Positions 1 through 6,328 of a stretch of 8,036 bases of DNA are shown here, in pieces. This stretch comes from Candidatus Omnitrophota bacterium (GTDB lineage: Bacteria > Omnitrophota > Koll11 > Gygaellales > Profunditerraquicolaceae): NCBI GenBank assembly GCA_028712045.1, contig JAQTRA010000042.1, positions 1 through 8,036 on the forward strand. Direction: 5' to 3'. The notes under the pieces are model-generated. The model saw only the letters and a program-made list of their open reading frames with translations. It did not search any database and was not told where the DNA came from. How positions within the stretch are numbered: the stretch's first letter is position 1; the number at the start of each line of letters is the position of its first letter. Made by a program: the position numbers and the translations under genes.

Positions 1-78
1 GGCATCGCGCATCAGATAAACACCCGGGGATTCGTCAGCAGATAAAATCTTTTCTTTTAATATTTTTCGGTTGTCCAT
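1..78 (-). CDS. uvrC: UvrC, excinuclease ABC subunit C (N-terminal fragment)
   Basis: Only the first 26 codons are in the window; the gene runs off the left edge. The peptide begins MDNRKILKEKIL and ends in SPGVYLMRDA. The PGVYLM-D pattern is the hallmark opening of the GIY-YIG nuclease domain of UvrC, the subunit that makes the incisions in UvrABC nucleotide excision repair. The start ATG (76-78 read on the minus strand) lies inside the end of murJ, so the two genes overlap by 22 bases in different frames, and uvrC is probably co-transcribed with and translationally linked to murJ. An AAGG about 8 bases upstream is a modest ribosome-binding site. Other GIY-YIG proteins cannot be excluded from so short a piece, but the spacing from the start to PGVY fits UvrC well. 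Confidence 0.8.
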   Translation of the reverse strand, partial: MDNRKILKEKILSADESPGVYLMRDA

Positions 79-1631
79 GAAGGGGCCTTGGTATTTTTTT
101 TAATCAACCAATTTATAAGTTCCTTAAGCTCAGTTACGCCGAAGATAAAACAAAAAATAATATAAGAAAGCAGGCCGCAAAATAACGCTAAGGCAAAATT
201 TAACGCGCGGTTAACTAAAAAGCACACCGCGGCCATGCACACCGCGGCCATTAGCATCCGTAAAAAAGCCGGGAATATCTTTTGTTCTCCAAACCCTCCC
301 AGCTTGCGCCAAAGAATAAAAAACAAGAAAAAAAACGAAATTATCCCGGAAATAGAAGTGGCTAAAGCCAAACCTCCAATCTTAAGCGGGAACATCAAAA
401 TCGCGTTCAGCACGATATTCATAATTAAAACCAGAAAAGCAATCTTAGTCGGGGTAACTGTATCTTTTAGCGCGAAAAAACAGGATTGTAATATCTTCGT
501 ACCGGCGTAAGCCGACAAACCAATACTATAATAAAACAAGGCATTAGAGGTAAGCAACCCGCTAGCTAGGTCAAATTTTCCGCCGCCAAAAAGAGTAAAA
601 ACTAATTTATCCGCTAAAACCATAAAAATTACCGTTGCCGGAAGCATTACAAAAAAAACTATTCTTAAGCCCCAGGAAAGTGTAGATTTAAGATTATCCT
701 GATTCTCCTCTAATACTTGCGTGGAAAAAGTAGGCAAAATTGCCTGGGCCAGGGAATTACTAAAAATGCCGATGGGAAACTGAATCAGCCGATATGAAAA
801 ATAGAGCACCGCTACCCCGCCATCTCCCACAATTGCTGCTAATGAACCAAAAATTGAATCCACAAAGTTATTTAACTGATAAATACTGGAACTGGCCAGG
901 CGCGGCAACATTAATTTGCCAACCTGAACTGCTCCGGGATGCTTGAAATGCATCGCTAGTTTAGCCCGAAATCCTTTTTTATATAAAACCGGGACCTGGA
1001 CGGCCAACTGTAGGGCGCCGCCGACTAAAATACCCGTAGCCAACCCTTTGGTCCCTTCTCCAAAAAGCAAGGCAAAAACAATTATCGAAATATTCAACAG
1101 GCAGGGGGCAAATGCGGAAACCGCGAAATTTTTTAAAGAGTTTAAAATAGCCATGGCATAAGCCGCCAGGCCGATAAGTAAAATATAGGGAAAAATAATC
1201 CGGGTTAAGTTAATCGTAGCTTCCAATTTTTCCGGAGAGCTCATAAAACCCGGCGCAATCAAACGCACCAGCAAAGGGGCAAAAATTACCCCAAAAATAG
1301 TTATCGCGCTTAGAATAACTACCAGCAAATTAAGCAAAACATTAGCCAGTTCCCAGAATTCTTCTTTTGAGCGTTTAACGCTATATTCGGTTAAAACCGG
1401 GACAATCGCCGCATTGGCTGCGCCCTCTCCGACTAAATCGCGAAACAGGTTGGGGATGCGAAAAGCAATTACAAAGGCCTGGGCGTAAATATAAACGCCG
1501 AACAAACGGGCAATAATTACATCCCGGATAAACCCTAAGATGCGCGAAACCAGGGTAGCTGAGCCGATAAGCGTTGCCCAGCGGGCAACTGCCTGGTTTT
1601 GGCTTTTTAAGTGATATTTGTTTGTTGACAT
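57..1631 (-). CDS. murJ: MurJ (MviN), lipid II flippase
   Basis: This 524-residue polytopic inner-membrane protein of the MOP superfamily matches the usual MurJ length (about 510) and pattern of about 14 hydrophobic segments. MurJ flips lipid-linked peptidoglycan precursor across the cytoplasmic membrane. The family signature is clear near the N-terminus (SRILGFIRDVIIARLFG at 29-45, then AFRIPNLFRDLVGEGA at 56-71). A second block, YRLIQFPIGIF, corresponds to the E. coli R270 region. Arginines equivalent to E. coli R18, R24, R52 and R270 are kept (R30, R36, R64 and the R of YRL), but the position of E. coli D39 is Q51 and that of E273 is also Gln. The ATG start is the only plausible one upstream of the signature. 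No Shine-Dalgarno is visible; a CATAAT at 1646-1641 on the minus strand ends only 9 bases before the start. It is divergent from rpsT and overlaps uvrC at its 3' end. Confidence 0.97.
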   Translation of the reverse strand: MSTNKYHLKSQNQAVARWATLIGSATLVSRILGFIRDVIIARLFGVYIYAQAFVIAFRIPNLFRDLVGEGAANAAIVPVLTEYSVKRSKEEFWELANVLLNLLVVILSAITIFGVIFAPLLVRLIAPGFMSSPEKLEATINLTRIIFPYILLIGLAAYAMAILNSLKNFAVSAFAPCLLNISIIVFALLFGEGTKGLATGILVGGALQLAVQVPVLYKKGFRAKLAMHFKHPGAVQVGKLMLPRLASSSIYQLNNFVDSIFGSLAAIVGDGGVAVLYFSYRLIQFPIGIFSNSLAQAILPTFSTQVLEENQDNLKSTLSWGLRIVFFVMLPATVIFMVLADKLVFTLFGGGKFDLASGLLTSNALFYYSIGLSAYAGTKILQSCFFALKDTVTPTKIAFLVLIMNIVLNAILMFPLKIGGLALATSISGIISFFFLFFILWRKLGGFGEQKIFPAFLRMLMAAVCMAAVCFLVNRALNFALALFCGLLSYIIFCFIFGVTELKELINWLIKKNTKAPSWTTEKY

Positions 1632-1653
1632 GAGTGGTGAATTATGCTTTAAT
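1625..1653 (+). promoter_or_regulatory. Sigma-70 type promoter of rpsT
   Basis: A perfect TTGACA (1625-1630), a 17-base spacer and TTTAAT (1648-1653, 5 of 6 matches to consensus) predict a start of transcription near 1660, giving a leader of about 22 bases for rpsT. The last two bases of the -35 box are shared with the murJ start codon (1629-1631, opposite strand). It is inferred from sequence only, but box quality, spacing and distance to the gene all agree. Confidence 0.78.
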
Positions 1654-1670
1654 GTTTAAGTTCAAAAAAT

Positions 1671-1676
1671 AAGGAG
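1671..1676 (+). promoter_or_regulatory. Ribosome-binding site of rpsT
   Basis: AAGGAG lies 5 bases before the ATG at 1682. It fixes the rpsT start and contrasts with murJ, bamD and the response regulator in this window, which have no recognisable Shine-Dalgarno. Confidence 0.85.
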
Positions 1677-1681
1677 AATAT

Positions 1682-1945
1682 ATGCCTAGACGCAGAACAT
1701 CATTAAAAAGTAACCGAGTTAACAAAAGAAAACATACCCGTAATCTCAAGGTTAAGGTCACGCTTAAGAAAGCCATCAAGAAATTCCAGGAACTGCTTTC
1801 TGAAAAAAAGAGTGATGAAGCAAAAAAATTTATTACTAAAGTGTTTTCTCAGCTAGACAAAGCAGCTAAGAAAAGCATTATCCATCCGGCTACCGCTAAC
1901 CGCAGAAAATCCCGTTTAATGCGGCGTTTAAACAAGTCCGCATAA
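1682..1945 (+). CDS. rpsT: 30S ribosomal protein S20 (bS20)
   Basis: An 87-residue, highly basic protein of the usual S20 length. It binds 16S rRNA early in assembly of the small subunit. Family features are the basic N-terminus (MPRRRTSLKSNRVNKRKHTRN), a helical lysine-rich middle, and the C-terminal block IIHPATANRRKSRLMRRLN, matching the S20 pattern of H-x-x-T-A-x-R-R-K-S-R-L. It is a single-gene unit on the strand opposite to both neighbours: 50 bases separate its start from the divergent murJ start, and its last 18 bases overlap the end of the convergent holA. It has its own strong promoter, Shine-Dalgarno and downstream intrinsic terminator. Confidence 0.98.
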   Translation: MPRRRTSLKSNRVNKRKHTRNLKVKVTLKKAIKKFQELLSEKKSDEAKKFITKVFSQLDKAAKKSIIHPATANRRKSRLMRRLNKSA

Positions 1946-2566
1946 ATTAACCACTAATTTTTCCAGGGCAAAGGCAGGCTTTAGCCTGCCTGTTTTTATT
2001 TCGATATCACAGGCTAAAAGAAGCTTGAGTTTCTTCTTAGCTTCAAGCGTTTGAATATTTTGCCTTTCCCAGGCATAACGCAGGCCGCCTAATACCTTCT
2101 CCGCAGGCTCTCCATTACTCAATAGTTGATTGAGCATACGCAAAGCCAGATCTGCTTTTTTTAACTCAATCTGACGGCTTAAAGCAAATGAATCCGGATT
2201 GATTGCTTGCTGAAAACGGATAACTTTGGCCTGAGCAGACATTTTTTTAATAAATTCATCTTTATAGTCATAATGCTCAAAATCCAAAACTAAAACCAAT
2301 GCCGGAAGCGGCTGCAAAGAATAGTTAAGCAAAAAATCCCGGGATTGTTCATCCAGGGATTGCGCATCTTTAATGATAATAATGCGCTTAGCGCTTTTTA
2401 ACGGAAGGGATAAAAACTTTTCCTGGATCGCTTTTAAATTGATCTCTTTGGAATAGAGTATATCTAAATTAAAATCTCGAAGTTCCTGGGGAAGGAATTC
2501 CTGCTTTATCTTGTTAAGCTGGATTTCTTTGGCTTGGGGATCAGCACCGATAAGTAAATAAACCAT
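1928..2566 (-). CDS. holA: DNA polymerase III delta subunit, short form (HolA-like)
   Basis: Delta opens the beta sliding clamp within the clamp loader. The N-terminus MVYLLIGADPQAKEIQLNKI matches the HolA opening (VYLL-G-DP). A region like the AAA+ fold of delta follows (LPLKSAKRIIIIKDAQSLDEQSRDFL, then a hydrophobic VLVLD strand). The C-terminus has LACDIEIKTGRLKPAFALEKLVV, matching the conserved delta tail (D-x-x-K-x-G-x-L-x-P-x-x-A-L-E). The protein is only 212 residues against about 340 for typical HolA: the segment expected for domain II and part of domain III is missing, with no frameshift visible. I choose the ATG at 2566, one base after the lptE stop (TAA-T-ATG), giving termination-reinitiation coupling. 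A TTG 30 bases upstream would add ten residues but lacks a ribosome site and overlaps lptE. Position after lptE matches the lptE-holA order of many diderms. The 3' end overlaps rpsT by 18 bases. Confidence 0.85.
   Translation of the reverse strand: MVYLLIGADPQAKEIQLNKIKQEFLPQELRDFNLDILYSKEINLKAIQEKFLSLPLKSAKRIIIIKDAQSLDEQSRDFLLNYSLQPLPALVLVLDFEHYDYKDEFIKKMSAQAKVIRFQQAINPDSFALSRQIELKKADLALRMLNQLLSNGEPAEKVLGGLRYAWERQNIQTLEAKKKLKLLLACDIEIKTGRLKPAFALEKLVVNLCGLV
1972..1997 (+). terminator. Intrinsic terminator of rpsT, lying inside holA
   Basis: AGGCAGGC (1972-1979) and GCCTGCCT (1984-1991) form a perfect 8-base stem around a 4-base loop, followed by G and five T (1993-1997). The T tract exists only on the plus strand, so it should stop rpsT transcription and not holA. 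It begins 26 bases after the rpsT stop codon and is wholly within the holA coding sequence, where the minus strand encodes the conserved tail motif TGRLKPAFA. Confidence 0.87.
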
Positions 2567-2567
2567 A

Positions 2568-3140
2568 TTACCATGACTCAACTGTGCGCTCGACAATACG
2601 ACGCGTCAAATCATCTATCGCATTAGTTACCGCTACGTCTTCGGATACCTTAATCACATTATCAGAAGCGATACTGGTAAAATAAGAATAATTACCGTTA
2701 AAATTATTCTCCTGCCAAAGTAATTTATTCTCTTTGGCATCCCAAAGGCTTAAATTCACATAAATATTGATACGGTATTCACTAACATCATCACTATCCG
2801 CGTTATAAGTTAAAGGGTCTTTACGATATTCAATTAACTCCCCCTTAAGTATCAGATCCGCCTTCTCTTCTTTAACCGGCTTAAGGTTGCCATCAAAAAG
2901 ATACTGGTTAATCACCTTTTTGGTAATATTAGTTTCCAGCATCGGCCGGTAAATCCGGTATTTACTGGCAGAATAACTTTCCTGAGTTATATCAACTTTA
3001 TTTAAAAATGGCGTTATGTAAATTGTGCTGTATTTTCCGGAAAGCATGGAGCGCGTGGTGTAACCGCAGCCAATTAAAACAGAGGCAAGTAAAAAACATA
3101 CAGTAGTCAAAGATAAGAAAAAACTAATTCTTCTTTTCAT
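2568..3140 (-). CDS. lptE: LptE-type LPS-assembly lipoprotein
   Basis: A 190-residue predicted outer-membrane lipoprotein. The N-terminus has a basic start (MKRR), a hydrophobic core and a lipobox LIGC with the acylated Cys at 25, followed by GYTTRSML. LptE plugs and helps assemble LptD, the outer-membrane LPS translocon. The CGYT opening, a YSTIYITPF strand, INQYLFDGNLKPV, and a DLILKGELIEYRKDPLTY strand followed by LWQENNFNGNYSY resemble the broader LptE family seen outside Proteobacteria. The start is supported by GGAG (3151-3148) 7 bases upstream. The gene overlaps the end of the bamD-like gene by 17 bases and is followed after one base by holA, implying a tight operon. LptD is not in the window. 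The family call rests on motifs and on the lptE-holA neighbourhood. Confidence 0.87.
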   Translation of the reverse strand: MKRRISFFLSLTTVCFLLASVLIGCGYTTRSMLSGKYSTIYITPFLNKVDITQESYSASKYRIYRPMLETNITKKVINQYLFDGNLKPVKEEKADLILKGELIEYRKDPLTYNADSDDVSEYRINIYVNLSLWDAKENKLLWQENNFNGNYSYFTSIASDNVIKVSEDVAVTNAIDDLTRRIVERTVESW

Positions 3141-4077
3141 TTTTACGCTCCATTATCTGTAATCTCGCCGCAGCTTGGCTGGCCCAGGGGCTTTCCGGGT
3201 AATTGTTGATTATATCGTTATAATAGATCTTAGCCGAATCTAAGGCAAGTTGTTTTTCGTAGAAACGGGCAATTTCATAGCTGGCCTCGGCTTCTTTTTC
3301 TCTGATTTGTCCGATATTTTTCTCGGCATCCAGCGAAAGCACTGCATCCGGATGTTCTTTGACAAAAGCCTCAAACTTTTCTTTAGCTTCCTGGGCTGAA
3401 CCCTGATCATAAGCAGAGCCTTTAGATAAACTTGCCCGGCAGGAAGCAATCTGAAATTTTGCCGCATCTGCCCACTCACTATCCGGATAACGGGAGATCA
3501 CCTTATTAAACTCCTCCTCGGCTTCGTAATAACGCAATAAAGCCTTTAAAACTAAACCTAATTTATATTGGGCCTTGGCAGCTAAGGGGCCATAAGTAGA
3601 ATTTTCTACTACTTTACCGAATATTTCAATTGCCGGATTATCCACGGGCAAAGTTACACCAAGAACTTTGCGTTTCTCTCCGGCCATAAACTTCTCCGCA
3701 ATCTTATACTCCCGCTCAATAGCCTCCTGAATGCGCTCGCTAAAAGGATATTTATCGATCATCATCTGGTAGGCCTGATAAGCTTCATAGAATTTCCCCT
3801 GCTGCTCTTCAGTTAAGCCCAGATAATACTGGCCTTCGGCGGCCTCAGCGGATTTGGGATAGGCCTTTAGCAATTTACGAAATTCACGTTTAGCCTCTTC
3901 AAATTTATTAATATCATAGAATGATTTAGCATAGTCAAACTGCTCCTTAGGATTCTCTTTAGGCAAGTTTTTAGGATTGATCCATTTGCCAGTTTTAGGA
4001 GTCCAGATCCAATAGGAGTAAGCCGGCTGAAGCCCAAGAAAAGAAATTATTAACAAGCTTAAAATTATACGTTTCAT
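3124..4077 (-). CDS. bamD: BamD-like TPR protein of outer-membrane assembly
   Basis: A 317-residue exported protein made largely of tetratricopeptide repeats. Residues 1-21 form a signal peptide (basic MKR, hydrophobic core, probable signal peptidase I cleavage after AYS). A Trp-rich WIWTPKTGKWINPKN segment follows, then TPR-like helical pairs at about 44-77, 81-114, 165-200, 226-256 and 264-300, each with the YP or HP turn typical of BamD and YbgF repeats. BamD is the TPR component of the BAM complex that inserts beta-barrel proteins. The usual BamD lipobox is absent: the only Cys is at 213, so a lipid anchor is not expected. The name is therefore a family-level call; CpoB/YbgF-like TPR proteins are the alternative. 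The gene heads the bamD-lptE-holA set and has no visible Shine-Dalgarno. Confidence 0.8.
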   Translation of the reverse strand: MKRIILSLLIISFLGLQPAYSYWIWTPKTGKWINPKNLPKENPKEQFDYAKSFYDINKFEEAKREFRKLLKAYPKSAEAAEGQYYLGLTEEQQGKFYEAYQAYQMMIDKYPFSERIQEAIEREYKIAEKFMAGEKRKVLGVTLPVDNPAIEIFGKVVENSTYGPLAAKAQYKLGLVLKALLRYYEAEEEFNKVISRYPDSEWADAAKFQIASCRASLSKGSAYDQGSAQEAKEKFEAFVKEHPDAVLSLDAEKNIGQIREKEAEASYEIARFYEKQLALDSAKIYYNDIINNYPESPWASQAAARLQIMERKNEKKN

Positions 4078-4086
4078 AATATTATG

Positions 4087-4115
4087 AATTTAGCATAGCC
4101 GACTGGCTTTGTCAA
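4087..4115 (-). promoter_or_regulatory. Candidate promoter for bamD-lptE-holA
   Basis: On the minus strand, TTGACA (4115-4110, perfect) is followed after 17 bases by TAAATT (4092-4087, 4 of 6 matches). The -35 box covers the comEC stop codon (4114-4112) and is centred in the palindrome CTTTGACAAAG. The predicted transcription start is near 4080, only about 3 bases before the bamD ATG at 4077. The perfect -35 and ideal spacing support it; the mediocre -10 and the absence of a normal leader limit confidence. Confidence 0.5.
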
Positions 4116-5527
4116 AGGTAAAGATAGGCAAAGGGGATCCGGATAACTGCCGCGTTTATATTCAAAAGCAGGGTTATCAGCAGGCTGATGGTTATACTGG
4201 AAAATTGCGCTAAGGCAGGGAAAAACACTCCGGATAAGACTAAAACAAAACCGGATAAAGTAATCAAAGTAGCCAGCGGCACAATCAGCAGATTAGCTAA
4301 AACTGTTACCGGCGTGATAATACGAAAATTATAAGCGATAATCCCCATTGTCCCCAACCAGGCAGAGCAAGAAACTGCCAACCCTTCAGCAAAAAATCTT
4401 AATACTTTACTGCGGTAATTTTTAATGCGTAAAAATGTTGCTAGTTTTGGATAAAAATACACAATGGCCAGCACGCTGCTAAAAGACAGCTGAAAACCAA
4501 TATCAAAAAGCTGCCGGGGGTTAATAATCAGAATAAATAAAGCAGCGCAAGCTAAAGAATTATACATATCCGGTTTTCTTTTAAAAAGATGCGCCAGCAA
4601 AAAAATTATCCCCATAACTGTGGCCCGCAGGACCGGATTAGTCGAGCCGGTAACCAGGCAATAAATTAAAAGGCAAACCGCTACCAGAATAATCCGCGCG
4701 CTGCGCCGGATACGTAAAATTTTAAATAACAAATTAACCACAAAAGCAACAATACCAACATTAAAACCGCTCACCACTAAAATATGCACTGTGCCGGATT
4801 TTATCATGGCGTTATTTATTAGCCAGGGCACCCCGCGCTTTTGGCCTAAAACCATAGCGGAAAGCAGGCCCGAGGGTAAATCCGCAAGATACCGGCTGAT
4901 AATTTTTTCGATTTTCTGGCGTAACCAAAAGGAAAAACCAATTAATTTTCCTCCGGCATTCTTATGTTGAGGGATAATTTGCAGGCTATTTTTTATATGC
5001 ATCGTCAGATAAATTCCCTGACGCCTAAGATAATCCCGATAGGTGCTGCGGCTATTTTTAAATACCGCAGGCTTTGATAATTTGCCGGTTAAAACCAGCT
5101 GATCTCCGTAATTTACTGGCTGCGGAAAATCTAAATTAACCAGCACTTGGCCATAACTGCGCCATTTTAAATCTTCAGCTTGCAGATCCTGAACGCGGAA
5201 AATAAACGAAGTACTGGTTGGCGATATTTGCGGGAGGCTATCAACAAACCCGCTTAAGTTGTAGATACGGTAGTCTTTATAACTTACAAATTTGCTAATG
5301 TGGCCGGCGCCCAGCCCAAAGGAGTTCTTCAGGTTATAGCCTCCTAAAAATAAAACTAATAAAAACAGTAAAATCAGAAATTGGCGCTGCTTTCTCAAAC
5401 TGAAACAGCAGGAAGCAAAAATAAATAACCCCAAACCAAAAATTAACCAGGCATTAACCCAAATTATATTAACCAGGATGATCCCTAAGCAATAAAATAC
5501 CGTCAATACTGCCAGCGGCCTTTTCAT
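4112..5527 (-). CDS. comEC: ComEC/Rec2 competence channel, form without beta-lactamase-like domain
   Basis: A 471-residue polytopic membrane protein. ComEC is the inner-membrane channel that passes single-stranded DNA into the cytoplasm during transformation. Two to three N-terminal membrane helices (1-65) precede a soluble beta-rich region (about 85-185; DUF4131/OB-like). The competence domain follows with the diagnostic block SGTVHILVVSGFNVGIV at 244-260, then SGLLSAMVLGQ-type and NPRQLFDIGFQLSFSSVLAI motifs and more membrane helices to the end. Full-length ComEC proteins (about 700-800 residues) usually add a C-terminal metallo-beta-lactamase-like nuclease domain; here the stop comes right after the last helices, and the next gene starts 34 bases on, so the domain is absent and not split off nearby. 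The start overlaps the comEA stop as ATGA (5527-5524), typical of translational coupling. Confidence 0.95.
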   Translation of the reverse strand: MKRPLAVLTVFYCLGIILVNIIWVNAWLIFGLGLFIFASCCFSLRKQRQFLILLFLLVLFLGGYNLKNSFGLGAGHISKFVSYKDYRIYNLSGFVDSLPQISPTSTSFIFRVQDLQAEDLKWRSYGQVLVNLDFPQPVNYGDQLVLTGKLSKPAVFKNSRSTYRDYLRRQGIYLTMHIKNSLQIIPQHKNAGGKLIGFSFWLRQKIEKIISRYLADLPSGLLSAMVLGQKRGVPWLINNAMIKSGTVHILVVSGFNVGIVAFVVNLLFKILRIRRSARIILVAVCLLIYCLVTGSTNPVLRATVMGIIFLLAHLFKRKPDMYNSLACAALFILIINPRQLFDIGFQLSFSSVLAIVYFYPKLATFLRIKNYRSKVLRFFAEGLAVSCSAWLGTMGIIAYNFRIITPVTVLANLLIVPLATLITLSGFVLVLSGVFFPALAQFSSITISLLITLLLNINAAVIRIPFAYLYL

Positions 5528-5853
5528 TCTACGAAGAAAATCCCCTTTAGTTTCTCAAAACGTTTTTCGCCGATTCCCTTAACTTCTTTTAGGCTGTCCA
5601 GATTAGCAAATGCCCCATGTTCTAACCGGTAAACAATAATAAGTTGCGCGGTTTTTTGCGGAAGGCACCTGGTTTTGAGCAGGTCTTCTAAGGATATTTT
5701 ATTTAAATTAAGCCTGGCTAAACTTACCTGCGGAGAAATAATTTTTCTTATTGGAAAATTTAATTTAGCCAGAAAATTGATAAATACCCCAAGGAAACCA
5801 ATCGCCAGGATAAATAAGATCACTTTTTTCTCTTCTTGGGTAAAATTAGGCAT
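5524..5853 (-). CDS. comEA: ComEA-like helix-hairpin-helix DNA-uptake protein
   Basis: A 109-residue protein with one N-terminal membrane segment (about 10-30, VILFILAIGFLGVFINFLA) and a C-terminal paired helix-hairpin-helix domain. The domain reads LNLNKISLEDLLKTRCLP, then YRLEHGAFANLDSLKEVKGIGEKRFEKLK; the KGIGEKR hairpin and the LN-N-S-x-x-x-L opening are standard for ComEA, which binds incoming double-stranded DNA at the membrane and hands it to ComEC. A strong AGGAGG (5864-5859) lies 5 bases before the ATG and fixes the start. A TATAGT at 5905-5900 on the minus strand could be its -10 box, but no convincing -35 was found. It is divergent from the response regulator, sharing a promoter region of about 97 bases, and is coupled to comEC by an ATGA overlap. 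Confidence 0.92.
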   Translation of the reverse strand: MPNFTQEEKKVILFILAIGFLGVFINFLAKLNFPIRKIISPQVSLARLNLNKISLEDLLKTRCLPQKTAQLIIVYRLEHGAFANLDSLKEVKGIGEKRFEKLKGIFFVE

Positions 5854-5858
5854 TCTTC

Positions 5859-5864
5859 CCTCCT
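5859..5864 (-). promoter_or_regulatory. Ribosome-binding site of comEA
   Basis: AGGAGG on the minus strand, 5 bases before the comEA ATG; a full consensus site that decides the start. Confidence 0.88.
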
Positions 5865-5915
5865 CTTAACCCAATAGACGCTAAATTAACCGAAATCTAA
5901 CTATAAAAAGCCGAA

Positions 5916-5944
5916 TTGTATTCTCTATTTTTATGGTGTATACT
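5916..5944 (+). promoter_or_regulatory. Candidate promoter of the response regulator gene
   Basis: TTGTAT (5916-5921, 3 of 6), a 17-base spacer and TATACT (5939-5944, 5 of 6) predict transcription starting at about 5950-5951, which is the ATG of the preferred start. If real, the mRNA is leaderless. The absence of any Shine-Dalgarno before this gene is consistent. Inference only. Confidence 0.5.
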
Positions 5945-5950
5945 CTCTTT

Positions 5951-6328
5951 ATGGGCGAAAAAATCCTCATCATTGATGATGATTACAATATCGTCAAAAA
6001 AAGTAAGGAAGAATTGCTCAAGGCAGGCTTCTCAGTCGTAGTTGCTTACAGTGCTAAAGAAGGGATTGAAAAAGTAAAGGAAGAAAAACCCGATTGTATT
6101 CTTTTAGACTTAGTTTTACCGGATGAAAGTGGTTTTAAAGTTGCCCAAGATATCCGATCCCTCCCGGAGTTCAAAGATATCCCCATTATCGCTACAAGTT
6201 TAAAACACGAAGAAGTGGATAAGCATATCGCTGCCAAAAGCGGAATCACCGTCTACGTAGAAAAACCCATCGATTACCAAAGATTACTCTTCGACATCAA
6301 AGACACTTTAAAGGGGACGTCCTCCTAG
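5951..6328 (+). CDS. Single-domain response regulator (CheY-like receiver)
   Basis: A 125-residue protein consisting of one receiver domain with no output domain. Key residues are in place: the acidic cluster D9-D10-D11 (KILIIDDD), the phosphoacceptor D53 in ILLDLVLPDESGF, T82 at the switch position and K105-P106 near the C-terminus. Such proteins take phosphate from a histidine kinase and act by protein contact or in a phosphorelay; no kinase lies in the window, so the partner is unknown. I choose the ATG at 5951 because the protein then begins MGEKILIIDDD, as relatives do. The in-frame ATG at 5933 would add MVYTLF and falls inside the candidate promoter. The last four residues (GTSS) and the TAG stop are encoded by the left REP of the neighbouring RAYT unit, so the native C-terminus may have been replaced. 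Confidence 0.93.
   Translation: MGEKILIIDDDYNIVKKSKEELLKAGFSVVVAYSAKEGIEKVKEEKPDCILLDLVLPDESGFKVAQDIRSLPEFKDIPIIATSLKHEEVDKHIAAKSGITVYVEKPIDYQRLLFDIKDTLKGTSS

Noticed and set aside
235..510. Plus-strand open frame of 91 codons opposite murJ
   Set aside because: Low-complexity Lys/Ile-rich translation antisense to conserved MurJ codons, with no ribosome site; likewise 943-1161.
2567..2596. TTG start for holA adding ten residues
   Set aside because: No Shine-Dalgarno, a rarer start codon, and the added residues do not resemble HolA; the ATG one base after the lptE stop fits the family opening exactly.
3240..3479. Second minus-strand frame inside the bamD-like gene
   Set aside because: Out-of-frame shadow of a clear TPR-coding region, with no family resemblance.
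5675..5869. Plus-strand open frame opposite comEA
   Set aside because: Antisense to the HhH domain and membrane segment, with no start signals; 6046-6249 (minus) and 7306-7533 (plus) are rejected on the same grounds.
5933..5950. Earlier ATG for the response regulator adding MVYTLF
   Set aside because: It has no ribosome-binding site, overlaps a good -10 box, and relatives start at the MGEKIL position.
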